DNA of 64,000 nt, taken from Pelagibacterium luteolum (GTDB lineage: Bacteria; Pseudomonadota; Alphaproteobacteria; Rhizobiales; Devosiaceae). The DNA lies in NCBI RefSeq assembly GCF_900100665.1, contig NZ_FNCS01000001.1, positions 291,109 to 355,108 of the forward strand, read 5' to 3'. The notes beneath the pieces are model-generated. The model was not told the DNA's origin. It was given only the letters and a program-made list of their open reading frames with translations, and ran no database searches. Numbering within the stretch: position 1 is the stretch's first letter; every line of letters starts with the position of its first letter. Below, in pieces: positions 1 through 8,270 of this stretch. A program made the position numbers and the translations under genes.

Positions 1-8
1 AAGGAAAA

Positions 9-83
9 TGGAGGCAAGGCCTGGATTTGAACCAGGATGACCGGACTTGCACGCCCGGCGCGTCGCCGCTCCGCCACCTCGCC
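9..83 (-). tRNA. tRNA-Cys (GCA) with an 8-nt anticodon loop
   Basis: On the minus strand the sequence folds as a cloverleaf: a seven-pair acceptor stem (83-77 with 19-13, one G-T pair), discriminator T at 12 and an encoded CCA at 11-9. The D stem is GCG/CGC, the T arm is CCTGG/CCAGG around TTCAAAT, and the variable region is four bases. GCA at 50-48 with U73 identifies tRNA-Cys. The anticodon stem is CCGGG/TCCGG (58-54 with 45-41), which leaves CGTGCAAG, eight bases instead of seven. It could also be drawn as a six-pair stem with a six-base loop. Either way it is unusual; the arms are otherwise sound, so it may be functional or a second, divergent copy. Confidence 0.85.
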
Positions 84-396
84 CCATAGGACGAAATCTG
101 CCTTATGCCGCCGCTATCATCAACTTGGCCCTGCGCATGTGGTTAAGCCAATGCTACCGTTGTGTTTATGCGATCCAATCGCCGCCCTACCCCGTACCAT
201 GAGCAGGCGGCATGAGAACGCTTGACCGTACGGGCTCCGGTCCCTGAAACTGCCCGCCAGACCGGACACGGCACGACCCGAAAGCGATGCGTAAAAAAAG
301 CAAGGACCTGATCGAGATTAGCCACGTGGGATCGTGTGACCGATATCTGCGTTCAGATGTGCAGCAGCGTGCCTCAACTCAACACACGGAGACGAC
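84..396. other. Intergenic region between tRNA-Cys and the first ABC operon
   Basis: About 310 bases without a convincing gene. It should hold the tRNA promoter (minus strand) and the promoter of the binding-protein gene (plus strand). I see a Shine-Dalgarno-like GGAGA just before the ATG at 397 and a short A-tract near 291-300, but no operator palindrome or terminator I would defend. The short reading frames here lack ribosome sites and good composition. Confidence 0.5.
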
Positions 397-1713
397 ATGA
401 AGACCCTACCTTCGGTTCTGGCAAGAACCACAAGTCTGCTCGGGGCCACTGCGCTCACCTTGTCCGCGCTTCCAGCGATCGCCCAAGACGATCTCATCAC
501 GCGCAACCGCGTTGGCCCAGCCGATGCAGAGAACGTCCTGACATTCCGCCTGACGGCCTATGACCTTTACAGCGCCGACCCAGCCACTGCCGAAGGGTTT
601 GAGGCTCTCTTTACCGATTTCATCAACGAGCACCCCGGCTGGCGGATCGAAACGCAACTCCAGACAGGAAATCTCAACGAAGAGCAGGCCCGCATTCTCG
701 AGCAGGCCCAGGCTGGTCGCGGACCCGATTGTGCCATGATCGATTCCGCCCAACTCGCGACCTTCAAGGAGGCCGGCGTGCTCTCGCCGATGAACGATTT
801 CCTCACCGACGACGAGATCGCCGATTTCTTCCCCTATGTCCGCGATGCGGTCACCGATGAGGACGGCAATGTCCTGGCGCTCTGGTGGTTCACCGATCTG
901 CGCGTTCTCTACCGCAACACCGAAATCGTCCCCGACGCGCCCCAGACCTGGGACGAAACCCAGGCCGCAGCCCTCCAGTCGGTCGAGGCCGGTTATGAGG
1001 GCCTGCTGTTCAATGGCGGGCGTACCGAAGGCACGGCCTTCGACTGGCTGGCCTTTTTCTGGGCCCAGGGCGGCGAACTGGTCGACGACGCGGGCAAGCC
1101 GGTCTTTTATGAAGGCGACAACCGCGAAAAATTCCTCGCCGCGCTCGATTTTTACGACCAGCTCGTGGAAACCGGCGCCGCGCCCCAGCGCGTGACCACG
1201 ATCACCAATTACGACGATATCACCGCCGAAGCCGCCGCCGGCACCACGGCAATGTTTATCGGCGGCAACTGGCAATACGCCCAGCTTCAGAGCACACTCC
1301 CCGAGGAGATGGCCAGCCAGTGGGCGGTGTCCGAACTCCCCGGTCCCACGCCCGACCAGCGCGCCACGGGCACCGGCGGATGGTCGATCGCCGCCCTCAG
1401 CGACGATCCGGCCAAGGTGGAAATCTGCGCCGATATCGCCCGGCTCTATGCCGGTCCCGGCAACGCCTTCCAGCGCCTTCTGCCTACATCCGCAGCGCTT
1501 TACAACGAATACGACGAGTTTGCTGGCCCCGAATTTGAAACCTTCGCTGCGGCACTAGAGAATGGCCAGTCGCGTCCAGGCGTGGCGATCTATCCGGAAA
1601 TGTCGACCCAGATCCAGATCATGCTCGGCGAGGTTCTCTCGCAGACCAAGGAGCCAGAACAGGCTCTCAATGATGCAGTGGTTGCTATCGAAGCTGCCTA
1701 CGCGCGCCAATAA
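397..1713 (+). CDS. Sugar ABC transporter substrate-binding protein
   Basis: A 438-residue periplasmic binding protein of family 1 (MalE-like). It has an N-terminal signal peptide (basic start, hydrophobic stretch, cleavage likely after AIAQ near residue 30). The body carries the usual bilobal pattern, with a DCAMIDSAQ segment in the first lobe and a TGTGGWSIAALS segment in the second, as seen in sugar-binding proteins. The ATG at 397 is preceded by GGAGA. It is the first gene of an operon with two permeases, and no ATPase follows. The ligand is probably an oligosaccharide, but which one cannot be read from the sequence. Confidence 0.88.
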   Translation: MKTLPSVLARTTSLLGATALTLSALPAIAQDDLITRNRVGPADAENVLTFRLTAYDLYSADPATAEGFEALFTDFINEHPGWRIETQLQTGNLNEEQARILEQAQAGRGPDCAMIDSAQLATFKEAGVLSPMNDFLTDDEIADFFPYVRDAVTDEDGNVLALWWFTDLRVLYRNTEIVPDAPQTWDETQAAALQSVEAGYEGLLFNGGRTEGTAFDWLAFFWAQGGELVDDAGKPVFYEGDNREKFLAALDFYDQLVETGAAPQRVTTITNYDDITAEAAAGTTAMFIGGNWQYAQLQSTLPEEMASQWAVSELPGPTPDQRATGTGGWSIAALSDDPAKVEICADIARLYAGPGNAFQRLLPTSAALYNEYDEFAGPEFETFAAALENGQSRPGVAIYPEMSTQIQIMLGEVLSQTKEPEQALNDAVVAIEAAYARQ

Positions 1714-1726
1714 TCTGACAAGAACA

Positions 1727-1752
1727 GGAGCCGGGCGATTTGGTCCGGCTCC
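1727..1752 (+). promoter_or_regulatory. Intercistronic hairpin after the binding-protein gene
   Basis: GGAGCCGG at 1727-1734 pairs perfectly with CCGGCTCC at 1745-1752 around a ten-base loop, and a short T-tract follows. It lies between the abundant binding protein and its permease, where such hairpins usually stabilise the upstream mRNA or partly terminate transcription. Similar stems sit after two other binding-protein genes in this window. Confidence 0.7.
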
Positions 1753-1780
1753 TTTACTCAACTCCAGCGCGCAGACCTTG

Positions 1781-2695
1781 ATGAGCCATAGACCATCCCC
1801 AGTAACGCACGCGGGCGCCGTTGTCCGCCGGCCCAGTCCGTGGCCGTGGCTCGCGCCTGTCGCGCTGATGATCGGGCTGTTCTATCTCTACCCTGTCCTC
1901 GACGCCCTGCGTCTCGCCTTTACCGACGCCGCGCTGACCAGTAGCGACGAGAACTTTTCCACCCGCGCCCTTTTTGCCGTCCTGTCGAGCCCCGCTCTCC
2001 CGACCATCCTTGGCAACACAGTCATTTTCGTCGGCGCCAGCGTCATCGGCCAGACCCTGTTTGGCCTCGCCATCGCCCTTCTCGTCGTGCGCGGCGAACG
2101 CAACAATTTGCCCGGGATGCTTTTTTTACGGACCATCGTCCTTGCCGCATGGGTCATCCCCGGCATCGCCAACGGCATCATCTGGTCGATGTTGTTTTCT
2201 GAATCCCCCTTCGGCGCCATAAATTCGGTGCTGCGTATTCTGAACATCCCCACGGTCGCCTGGCTCTCGACACCCGCTAACGCGATGATGTCAGTGGTGA
2301 TCGCCAATGTATGGCAAGGTACCGCGTTTTCGATGATCGTCCTCTATGCAGCGCTTAGGGCGATCGATCCAACGCTTTATGAAGCGGCCGCCATCGACGG
2401 CGCGCGCGCCTGGGACCGCTTCCGGTTCATCACCCTGCCTCAGCTCCGTGCTGCGCTTCTGGTCAACGCCATCCTCATTACCATCCAGACACTGAACACT
2501 TTCGATTCCATAATTTCTCTGACCGGCGGGGGACCGGGTCGGGCCACCGAGGTGCTGTCGCTCTTCACATACAACACTGTCTTTTATAATTTCGATCTGG
2601 CCGGCGGCAGCGTGCTCTCGCTCGTCCTGCTGTTGAGCGCGCTGGCCCTTGCCGCGCTCTACGCCCGGTTCCTGCCGCGCGAGGAGAAACGCTGA
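1781..2695 (+). CDS. Sugar ABC transporter permease (MalF-like)
   Basis: A 304-residue inner-membrane permease with about six hydrophobic helices, the first near residues 22-42. The EAA loop that contacts the ATPase is visible as YEAAAIDGARAWDRF, followed by ITLPQL. A frame continues upstream to 1562 but overlaps the binding-protein gene, so I place the start at the ATG at 1781, after the intercistronic hairpin; a TTG directly before it at 1778 is an alternative. The gene ends in TGATG, overlapping the next permease by one base. The N-terminal extension is short compared with MalF proper, as usual for alphaproteobacterial sugar importers. Confidence 0.87.
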   Translation: MSHRPSPVTHAGAVVRRPSPWPWLAPVALMIGLFYLYPVLDALRLAFTDAALTSSDENFSTRALFAVLSSPALPTILGNTVIFVGASVIGQTLFGLAIALLVVRGERNNLPGMLFLRTIVLAAWVIPGIANGIIWSMLFSESPFGAINSVLRILNIPTVAWLSTPANAMMSVVIANVWQGTAFSMIVLYAALRAIDPTLYEAAAIDGARAWDRFRFITLPQLRAALLVNAILITIQTLNTFDSIISLTGGGPGRATEVLSLFTYNTVFYNFDLAGGSVLSLVLLLSALALAALYARFLPREEKR

Positions 2696-3537
2696 TGGCG
2701 ACTATGCGCGGCTCGTGGATCGGCAATCTGGCGACTTATGTCGTTGCTATCCCCATCGCGGGGTTCTTCCTTATCCCTATCGTCTGGTTGATCTCGCTGG
2801 CCGTTCGCACGCAGCAGGAAATCTTTCTGGGCGCCGCGCGGTTCATCCCCGAAAAACCCACTCTCGACAATTTCACCCAGATCCTCACCGACTCGGGCTT
2901 CCTTATTTATCTAGGCAATTCGCTCAAGCTTTCTGCGCTCGGAGCGCTGGGCGCTGTGGTCGTCTCAGCCCCCGCCGCCTACGCCTTTTCGCGCTTTGCC
3001 TTTAAGGGCCGATCCACGGTGATGATGGCGATCCTTGCCGTCCAGATGATTTCCGGCCTGGTCATCCTAATCCCGCTCTATCGCTATATGGGACGCCTTG
3101 GGCTGCTTGAAAGCCATTTCGGCGTCACCGCGATCTATATAGCCGTCGGCATCCCGCTTTCTGTCTGGCTCCTAAAAAACGCCTTTGACGGCGTTCCCAT
3201 CGTTCTCGAGGAAGCCGCGTCGATTGATGGCTATGGCCCGTTCGAAACCTTCCTGCGCATCACCCTGCCGCTCTCCGCCCCCGGCATCGCGTCGGCCTTC
3301 ATCCTCAACATGATCCTGAACTGGTCCCAGTTTCTGATCCCCTTCATCATGCTGACCGAAGAATCCCAATGGCCCATCTCAGTGGCCATCTATAATTATG
3401 CCGGATCGACCACCGCCAGCACGACGCAACTCCTCGCCGCCGCCTGCCTCATCGCCACGGTACCGGCCATCCTGGCCTTCCTGATTTTGCAGCGGTCGAT
3501 CGTTTCGGCCCTTACAGCCGGTGCCGTCGACGGCTAA
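2695..3537 (+). CDS. Sugar ABC transporter permease (MalG-like)
   Basis: A 280-residue second permease of the carbohydrate uptake family. It has a first helix near residues 12-32, a long periplasmic loop with the PEKPTLDNFTQIL segment typical of MalG homologues, and an EAA loop LEEAASIDGYGPFETF followed by ITLPLSAPG. The start overlaps the stop of the first permease (TGATG), so the two are translationally coupled. Its stop overlaps the stop of the convergent flippase-like gene by four bases. No ATPase gene follows, so the importer probably borrows one from another locus. Confidence 0.88.
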   Translation: MATMRGSWIGNLATYVVAIPIAGFFLIPIVWLISLAVRTQQEIFLGAARFIPEKPTLDNFTQILTDSGFLIYLGNSLKLSALGALGAVVVSAPAAYAFSRFAFKGRSTVMMAILAVQMISGLVILIPLYRYMGRLGLLESHFGVTAIYIAVGIPLSVWLLKNAFDGVPIVLEEAASIDGYGPFETFLRITLPLSAPGIASAFILNMILNWSQFLIPFIMLTEESQWPISVAIYNYAGSTTASTTQLLAAACLIATVPAILAFLILQRSIVSALTAGAVDG

Positions 3538-4475
3538 ACTCGGACCTTCTTTGGCCGCTCGTATTTCCGGCGCATCAGCACAAAAACGCCCGGCAGGCTC
3601 GCCGTCAGCATCAGCAGCCCGAACAACAGGCTTGCGGCCAATCCCCCTCCGGTACTTGCGCCGGCCAATGGAAACAGCGCCGCCGCCGCCCCCTCACGAT
3701 ACCCCCATCCGGCAATCGTTGCCGGGATCAGCATCGCCGTCAAAATCAGCGGCACGAGCGTAAACACGGCCTCGATCGACAGCATGGTCCCCGTGGCCCG
3801 CGCCGCAAAAGCGAAGCTGAACAGATTACAGAGGACGATTGCGACCCCGATCGTCGCCTGCCGCAAGCGCACCGCTCTCGCCGTCAGTGCCTGCCCCATG
3901 GCCGCACCGAAGCGCTTGAGAAACCCCACGCGCTCCCCCCACAGCCAGAGCCCAACACCAACCGCCACAACAATAGCCCCGGCAACCGCCAGCGTCCGAG
4001 TCTGGCCAAGCGGCCATGCGATGCCGCCAGGCGTAAGGACCGAAATCCCAACCCCCAGCGCCAGGGCGCTCCACAGCATCATTTGTCCGGCCAGTCTTTC
4101 GATGACCACGGCCTGGGCCGACAGGCTTAGCCCGCCTTGCTCGCGGGCCCGCACGGCACGCGACGCATCGCCGACGACGCCGCCCGGCACCGTCTGGTTG
4201 ATCAACTGCGCCAGATAATATTCCGCGATCGCCCAGCGCGCCGCCAATGGCGCACCCAGCGCATCGGAAACCCATGTCCAGCGCAACGCTGAGAGCACGG
4301 TCTGGAGATTGAGTGCTACGAAAGCAGCAACCACCCAACTCCATTCGACGCCCCGCAAACGCCCCAGCGCATCCTCTGCATCGGCAAGCGACCAGATCAG
4401 CGCCAAAAGCACCAACGGCACGGCAACCCGCGCCATAACCGGCCAAGCGCGCCCCAAAGTGCTCGCACTAGCCAT
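3534..4475 (-). CDS. Lysylphosphatidylglycerol synthase TM region / UPF0104-type membrane protein
   Basis: A 313-residue polytopic protein with roughly eight hydrophobic segments. It carries the family's conserved signature early in the chain: LSALRWTWVSDALG, YYLAQLINQTVPGGVVGDASRAVRA and VVIERLAGQ. Proteins of this superfamily (MprF flippase half, YbhN, Agl-type) are thought to move lipids or lipid-linked groups across the membrane. I take the ATG at 4475 as the start: it overlaps the stop of the upstream sulfatase-like gene (ATGGCTAG), which indicates coupling, and the 26 codons before it run back into that gene. It is the last gene of a three-gene lipid operon. Confidence 0.8.
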   Translation of the reverse strand: MASASTLGRAWPVMARVAVPLVLLALIWSLADAEDALGRLRGVEWSWVVAAFVALNLQTVLSALRWTWVSDALGAPLAARWAIAEYYLAQLINQTVPGGVVGDASRAVRAREQGGLSLSAQAVVIERLAGQMMLWSALALGVGISVLTPGGIAWPLGQTRTLAVAGAIVVAVGVGLWLWGERVGFLKRFGAAMGQALTARAVRLRQATIGVAIVLCNLFSFAFAARATGTMLSIEAVFTLVPLILTAMLIPATIAGWGYREGAAAALFPLAGASTGGGLAASLLFGLLMLTASLPGVFVLMRRKYERPKKVRV

Positions 4476-6105
4476 CGGCGTCACCAGAACGTTGCGTCGT
4501 AAACGTATCGAGAAATCGGTCTCGGAACCCGGCCATCGGCCAGGACGACGCATCGGAGCCCGGCACGAGCCCCTCGCTCCAATCCCATGCCCCTATGGCA
4601 TCCACAAGATCGATAGGCCCGATCACATGCATGGGCACGTCGCGCCCCTCGATACCAGCGACGAACGGGGTCGGCGGATGATCCCCGAGGACAATCGTCA
4701 ACCGCTCGCCGCTCTCTGGCGATCGTGCCACATAATCCAGAAGCGTCTCCAGCGAATAGTCAATCGCCAGCCGGTACTGATCACGGATCCGCTGCCGGTC
4801 CTGCCACACGACCGATGGCGGCTCGCCAGATGTCGCCATCGCATTGAAAATCGAGCCGTCGCCGACATCGTCCCAATCGACCATCTCGGGCACCGGCACC
4901 CAGGGGGCGTGCGACGAGATCAAAGCGAGCTGGGCAAAATACGGCGTCTTGCGCTCGGAAAACAGCCTATCGAACGCGGCGAGCGTAAATTGGTCCGGCA
5001 TGGTTACCCAGTTGAATGGAAGGCCCCCATACCCCAGATCTCTGGCCGGATAGACGCTCTGGAACCCCAAAAGCCGTGCTTCGGGCCAAGGCAGGGTGAT
5101 GGCCGGCATCACCGCAGCGGTCTCGTACCCGGCTTTGGTTGCGTAGTCGAACAGCGTCATGCGGTCACTCGCCAGCATGGCCGAGTAGAGCGCCTGGTTC
5201 GACGTCGTCAGTCCCGATGCGAGCGTGCCGTGCGCCAGCCAGCTCTGCCCTCCGGCAATCGGCGAGGTCACCCAACCCGACCGCATGGAAAGTCCCGCGG
5301 CCTCCAGCTTTGCTGCACCCTCGGCCAGTGTCGGCTGATGCACGCCGGCATTGAACGGATCGTCAAAGCTGGCCCGCGAATAGCTCTCAACGAAGACGAT
5401 CACCACATCGCGCCCTTCCAGCCGATCAAGCGGAGTGGCAAGTTGGGCATAAGGATCGTCCGCAGCGGCCGTGCGGAAGGCGGCCAATTGGGCAAACAGT
5501 CCCTGATAAGCCGTCACGCGCTCCAGGGCCACGCGCGCGGTAAAGGCGGTGCCCGAAGGATCGAGCGGCAAATCCCAGGCCCCACGCACATCGCCGATAT
5601 CTGCAACGCTGACCGCCAGCCCCAGCGCGGCAATGCCCCCGGCCAATACTCGAACGACGCGTCCCGGCTCGACCCGCGACCAGACGCCCGTCGCCCACCA
5701 CAAAGCCCCAGCCAGAACGAACGGCGCCAAAACGCCCGCAACCACGATCCCCGTGGTCAGCACCGCTCCGATCGAGCCCGCCAGAAGCCGGATACCAGCT
5801 TCGATCAGATTGAGATCGACAAGCGGATTAAAGCTCCGCCCGAACGCGACGAACAGAGCATAATCGGCCACCTTGAGCAGCGACAGGACCACCAGCACAG
5901 CAACGAGCAGTATCCGTACCATCCGCGTCACGAAATGCCCCGCCGGCAGTGCGATGAACAGCGGCAGGATGAACACGAGCTCGAGCGGAAACAGCCGCAG
6001 GGCATCCCAGGTCATGGCCCGGGGATGGTTTGGTTGGATCAGGACGAGGTGGATAACAAGCGCCGCCGCAAGGAGCACTGGCAAACGCCTTGCAAGAGCT
6101 ATCAT
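4468..6105 (-). CDS. Membrane-anchored sulfatase/alkaline-phosphatase-fold hydrolase
   Basis: About 545 residues. The N-terminal third is hydrophobic with four to five helices (roughly residues 8-150). A periplasmic hydrolase domain follows, opening with VVIVFVESYSRASF, where the Ser after ESY lies at the position of the sulfatase/phosphatase nucleophile. It closes with IVLGDHPP, the metal-binding Asp-His motif. The layout resembles lipoteichoic-acid synthase and phosphoethanolamine-transferase relatives that transfer phospholipid head groups. The start at 6105 overlaps the stop of the upstream phosphatidyltransferase gene (ATGA). The hydrophobic N-terminus argues for membrane-lipid or envelope-glycan modification rather than scavenging of sulfate esters; the substrate is unknown. 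Confidence 0.75.
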   Translation of the reverse strand: MIALARRLPVLLAAALVIHLVLIQPNHPRAMTWDALRLFPLELVFILPLFIALPAGHFVTRMVRILLVAVLVVLSLLKVADYALFVAFGRSFNPLVDLNLIEAGIRLLAGSIGAVLTTGIVVAGVLAPFVLAGALWWATGVWSRVEPGRVVRVLAGGIAALGLAVSVADIGDVRGAWDLPLDPSGTAFTARVALERVTAYQGLFAQLAAFRTAAADDPYAQLATPLDRLEGRDVVIVFVESYSRASFDDPFNAGVHQPTLAEGAAKLEAAGLSMRSGWVTSPIAGGQSWLAHGTLASGLTTSNQALYSAMLASDRMTLFDYATKAGYETAAVMPAITLPWPEARLLGFQSVYPARDLGYGGLPFNWVTMPDQFTLAAFDRLFSERKTPYFAQLALISSHAPWVPVPEMVDWDDVGDGSIFNAMATSGEPPSVVWQDRQRIRDQYRLAIDYSLETLLDYVARSPESGERLTIVLGDHPPTPFVAGIEGRDVPMHVIGPIDLVDAIGAWDWSEGLVPGSDASSWPMAGFRDRFLDTFTTQRSGDADG

Positions 6106-6926
6106 GCGCGACGCCGCGCCAGCCAGACGATATCGACTGCGAACGACCACGCGACCAGCAGGCTCGCCAGTCCGGCCAGCACGAGCGAGACCGGCGCGAC
6201 AACGATCGGCGCCAAAAGCGCGATTAGGACCCCGATCTGGATCACGCACACGGCCTTGCGCGAAAACCGCTCAGGCAGATCGGCCATCAGCCATGGCCAG
6301 ATGGCGCCGGCGGCAACAAAGAGATAGCGCGCCAGACCCAGGATCAAGACCCAAGCACCGGCTTTGTCGAGTTGGAACGCCAGCACAGCCAGCAACAGCG
6401 CGAAAAGCGAATCCACTTCCACATCGAACCGCGCTCCGAACCGGGAGGACAACCCCTGCCGTCGCGCAAAAAACCCGTCCACCCCATCGAGCGAAAGCGA
6501 CACCACCGCGAGGCCCAGTACTCCCCAGGCGAGCCGCGCCTCGGCGAGAAGCCCCGGCATGGCAATGATCAGCACCAGCGGCGACACCATGGCCATCCGC
6601 AAAAGGCTGATCATATTGGCTAGACCCAGACGATCATGGGGATAGTGCCTGTCCATGCCAATCGCGGTCACGATGGCCCCTAAGAGGAATGTGCTCCCGG
6701 CCAGCCCGATCCACCCTGGCTGCGGTGCCAAGACCGCGCTCAGGGGAGCCACCACGGCCCCGAGCAGCGCGAGGGCAAACGCCATGAACCGCAGAGTCAC
6801 GCCGCGGTTCGAACCGGCCATACCCTGCGCGACAACATGATCTGAAGGGTGCCCGACATCCGTATTGTGCATCAAATTACGAAATCCACCATTCACGGAA
6901 CTGTCAAGCAATTGTAACATTGTCAT
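6102..6926 (-). CDS. CDP-alcohol phosphatidyltransferase family protein
   Basis: A 274-residue integral membrane protein with the full CDP-alcohol phosphotransferase signature. It reads DGVDGFFARRQG, SSRFGARFD and then VEVD, giving the DG-x2-AR ... G-x3-D-x3-D spacing that binds two metal ions and the CDP-activated lipid. Such enzymes join a phosphatidyl group to glycerol phosphate, inositol, serine or another alcohol; the acceptor here is not evident. It heads the lipid operon. I keep the first ATG at 6926, but the N-terminal 25 residues are not family-like, and a start at a later ATG is possible. Confidence 0.8.
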   Translation of the reverse strand: MTMLQLLDSSVNGGFRNLMHNTDVGHPSDHVVAQGMAGSNRGVTLRFMAFALALLGAVVAPLSAVLAPQPGWIGLAGSTFLLGAIVTAIGMDRHYPHDRLGLANMISLLRMAMVSPLVLIIAMPGLLAEARLAWGVLGLAVVSLSLDGVDGFFARRQGLSSRFGARFDVEVDSLFALLLAVLAFQLDKAGAWVLILGLARYLFVAAGAIWPWLMADLPERFSRKAVCVIQIGVLIALLAPIVVAPVSLVLAGLASLLVAWSFAVDIVWLARRRA

Positions 6927-6963
6927 CGCCGACCCAGACTGCGCCAGCGATATCCTCTTAGGG

Positions 6964-7530
6964 ATGAACGAAAAAATGGCTACAACAGATCACCCCCGCC
7001 CCTATCGCCCGTTTGCAATCGCGCTGCATTGGATCGTAGCCCTGCTCGTGATTTCAACCATCCCGGTCGGCGTCATGATGCTTCAGGAAGACCTGCCGCG
7101 CAGCACCCAGGATGCGCTGTTCATCTACCACAAAAATCTCGGGGTGATCATCTTCCTGCTGGTCGTGATCCGCATCGCCTATCGGGTCTTCAATCCGCCC
7201 CCACCGCTCCCCGCTTCGGTGCCGACCTTCCAGCGGACGATCGCCACAGGCACCCACATCGCCATGTATGTCCTGCTGCTCGTCATGACGATTTCGGGCT
7301 ATGTGTATGTCACCGCCGGCGACTACCCGCTCGAGCTTTTCGATGCCATAGGCATCCCCCATCTGGTCGCCCCTAACGAGGATCTGGCTGACACTGCGCA
7401 GGCCATCCACGTCACCGCGCGGTTTCCGCTTGTCCTTTTGATCGTCGTCCATATCGGCGCGGCGCTCTATCACGCCCTGCTCCGGCGCGACGGCGTCTTC
7501 ACCCGCATGGCCCCAATGCTACGTCGCTAA
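6964..7530 (+). CDS. Cytochrome b561 family protein (YodB/CybB-like)
   Basis: A 188-residue four-helix membrane haem protein. Candidate haem ligands are the His in AIALHWIVALL (helix 1), YHKNLG, GTHIAMY, and the pair VVHIGAALYH in helix 4. The family carries electrons across the inner membrane, in some cases from quinol or superoxide. I chose the ATG at 6964 (GGGATG context); the frame stays open back to 6865, but that part overlaps the divergent lipid gene's 5' end and is not hydrophobic. It stands alone between divergent and convergent neighbours, and its last four bases overlap the end of the EEP-family gene. Confidence 0.85.
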   Translation: MNEKMATTDHPRPYRPFAIALHWIVALLVISTIPVGVMMLQEDLPRSTQDALFIYHKNLGVIIFLLVVIRIAYRVFNPPPPLPASVPTFQRTIATGTHIAMYVLLLVMTISGYVYVTAGDYPLELFDAIGIPHLVAPNEDLADTAQAIHVTARFPLVLLIVVHIGAALYHALLRRDGVFTRMAPMLRR

Positions 7531-8270
7531 TCCAGCGTTACCCGCCCCCACAGGGGCCGGTGATCCGACCCGACCCGGATCGCCGTCCCGTCGAGCACAC
7601 GCGTTTGCACGACCGCCCCGGGAACATCGCTCATGATCCGGTCCAGCGGCAGGAAGGGCCGCTCCATCGGGAATGTCGGCTTTTTCGGACCCTCGAACCG
7701 TCGCCCCACGATCGTCTTGCGCAGCGAGGGCGCGCGCCAATAGCGCCAGTCGTTGATGTCCCCCATGAGCACGGTCGGCATCTGCGGCCGTCGGAGAATG
7801 AATTGGCCCAGCGTGCGCATCTGCGCCATCCGGATCAGATCGAGCCGGGAAAAATGGCCAGTTACGATCCGCACGTCGCGCCCCTGCCAGATCGTTTCCA
7901 TTGCGACCGCACCCCGATGCCAATGGCCCGGCAGGTCGATGACATGGGTCGCAGTAATGGTGAAGTCGGGATGTAGGAATAGAACCGACCCAAAAAACCC
8001 GCTTGAAGCCGGATCCCTGCGCAAACTCTCCTGCGCCTGCGCATAGTCGAGTCCCACCGCCGCCCCGATCCGTCCGATATCGAGATAACCGGCCTGTGGC
8101 AGCGTTTCCAGGTCCGCCTCCTGCAGTGCCAGCACATGGGGCCGGAGCGGGGCGATCTCGGTCTCGATGGCGAAATGGACGCGTTCGGGCAGAAACTGCC
8201 CGTCATTGCCCCGTCCACGGTGTACATTCCAAGTGACACAGTCGATTGCGGCGGGACTTGCGCCCCTCAA
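7527..8270 (-). CDS. Endonuclease/exonuclease/phosphatase family protein
   Basis: A 247-residue soluble protein with the EEP-fold landmarks. VTWNVHRGRG near residues 12-21 supplies the metal-site Asn, LALQEADLET carries the catalytic Glu, VLMGDINDWRYW is the Asp-x-Asn motif, and GSDHRPLWGRV is the C-terminal Ser-Asp-His. The fold covers nucleases and phospholipid or inositol phosphatases, and the sequence does not separate them. The likely start is a TTG at 8270 that overlaps the AraC stop (TTGA), so it is probably co-transcribed and coupled with the regulator. Confidence 0.8.
   Translation of the reverse strand: MRGASPAAIDCVTWNVHRGRGNDGQFLPERVHFAIETEIAPLRPHVLALQEADLETLPQAGYLDIGRIGAAVGLDYAQAQESLRRDPASSGFFGSVLFLHPDFTITATHVIDLPGHWHRGAVAMETIWQGRDVRIVTGHFSRLDLIRMAQMRTLGQFILRRPQMPTVLMGDINDWRYWRAPSLRKTIVGRRFEGPKKPTFPMERPFLPLDRIMSDVPGAVVQTRVLDGTAIRVGSDHRPLWGRVTLD

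Noticed and set aside
406..1275. 289-codon minus-strand frame under the first binding-protein gene
   Set aside because: No family features; antisense to a well-supported secreted protein.
4309..6327. 672-codon open frame on the plus strand opposite the sulfatase-like gene
   Set aside because: Arg/Pro/Gln-rich antisense shadow in GC-rich DNA; the minus-strand genes carry clear domain motifs and coupled starts.
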